Assembly: GCA_030605285.1 (NCBI GenBank)
Contig: JAUWIQ010000133.1
Coordinates: 1 to 6,037, forward strand
Length of the DNA: 6,037 nt
Reading direction: 5' to 3'
Origin: Planctomycetota bacterium
GTDB taxonomy: Bacteria; Planctomycetota; Planctomycetia; Pirellulales; UBA7805
The notes below the pieces were generated by a model. The model had not been told where the DNA came from, searched no databases, and saw nothing but the letters and a program-made list of their open reading frames with translations. This document shows positions 5,736-6,037 of this stretch, piece after piece; the first letter of the stretch is position 1; every line of letters starts with the position of its first letter. A program made the translations under genes and the position numbers.

Positions 5736-6037
5736 ATGTTGACGCGCTCGGCTACACATTTTTTTTGTGTTTCGTTCATAATCCCCATTTTTATGTGCGG
5801 CTGCGATATGAACAGTGACTCCGAGCAGAGGAACAATGGTTCGCAACGTGACAGGGAACACCAAGTAACGTCGACTCAAATTGCAATCTGCGATATTGAC
5901 GAAATTGCAAAAGAGCTAGGACTGTTAGGCGAGATGGAACGGATTTTATCCAAACAGAAAACTCTTCTTGCGAATGAGGTCCGCAAACTGCAGTCCCACC
6001 AACAGATGCGATTTGATGATAAACGCAGAGAATTTGG
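5736..6037 (+). CDS. OmpH/Skp-like probable lipoprotein, N-terminal part (3' end outside window)
   Basis: The frame is open from ATG 5736 to the window edge, 100 codons. The N-terminus is a signal peptide: an Arg at position 4, a hydrophobic core (about 9-20) and FMCGC (19-23), a near-lipobox with Met at -3 and Gly at -1, so Cys23 may be lipidated. A polar linker of about 25 residues follows. Then comes QIAICDIDEIAKELG (48-62), which resembles the start of planctomycete OmpH/Skp-like proteins, where a short strand leads into a long helix. From about 55 onward the sequence is charged and heptad-like (EMERILSKQKTLLANEVRKL, 66-85), fitting the Skp coiled-coil arm. Skp proteins are periplasmic holdase chaperones for outer-membrane proteins; the actual role here is inferred. 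The gene is 175 bases downstream of the permease and probably has its own promoter. Confidence 0.75.
   Translation, partial: MLTRSATHFFCVSFIIPIFMCGCDMNSDSEQRNNGSQRDREHQVTSTQIAICDIDEIAKELGLLGEMERILSKQKTLLANEVRKLQSHQQMRFDDKRREF

Overview
The window looks like a chromosomal segment of a planctomycete, probably of the Pirellulaceae type. The evidence is the protein families: a DOMON/CBM9-like protein, an ABC-2 permease and an OmpH/Skp-like lipoprotein that all resemble planctomycete proteins known to me. Long, poorly conserved intergenic stretches and frequent absence of Shine-Dalgarno sites fit as well. This placement is from recognition of protein style, not from a search.

Layout, left to right. 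(1) 1-859, plus strand: the 3' end of lipA (lipoyl synthase), whose stop codon overlaps by ATGA the start of a small exported protein of unknown function. (2) 860-1752, minus strand, convergent with the first pair: a 253-residue protein with a CBM9/DOMON-like beta-sandwich. Three exact 15-bp repeats lie just beyond its stop. A different set of three exact 15-bp repeats lies inside its N-terminal codons, each adding Met-Ile-Gly-Lys-Thr. A perfect 10-bp inverted repeat sits directly upstream of its first ATG. (3) About 1788-2737: roughly 950 bases with no convincing gene, only weak open frames that may be remnants. (4) 2738-3391: a FixJ/NarL-type response regulator whose receiver domain has Glu instead of the phospho-acceptor Asp and Ala instead of the conserved Thr, while its LuxR-type DNA-binding domain is intact. 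(5) 3392-3671: an intergenic stretch with two foldable elements, one followed by a T tract. (6) 3672-3962: an acylphosphatase with both catalytic residues. (7) 3964-4033: a foldable leader that fits a three-way junction. (8) 4058-5560: an ABC-2 type membrane permease with a large extracytoplasmic insert. (9) 5736 to the right edge: the start of an OmpH/Skp-like probable lipoprotein with a coiled coil.

How the genes relate: lipA and the small exported protein are probably translationally coupled. The other genes appear to be separate transcription units. The permease has no ATPase gene beside it here, so its partner must be encoded elsewhere. No complete new multi-gene system is visible. The points most worth a second look are the degenerate receiver, the paired triplicated 15-mers around the minus-strand gene, and the structured leader before the permease.
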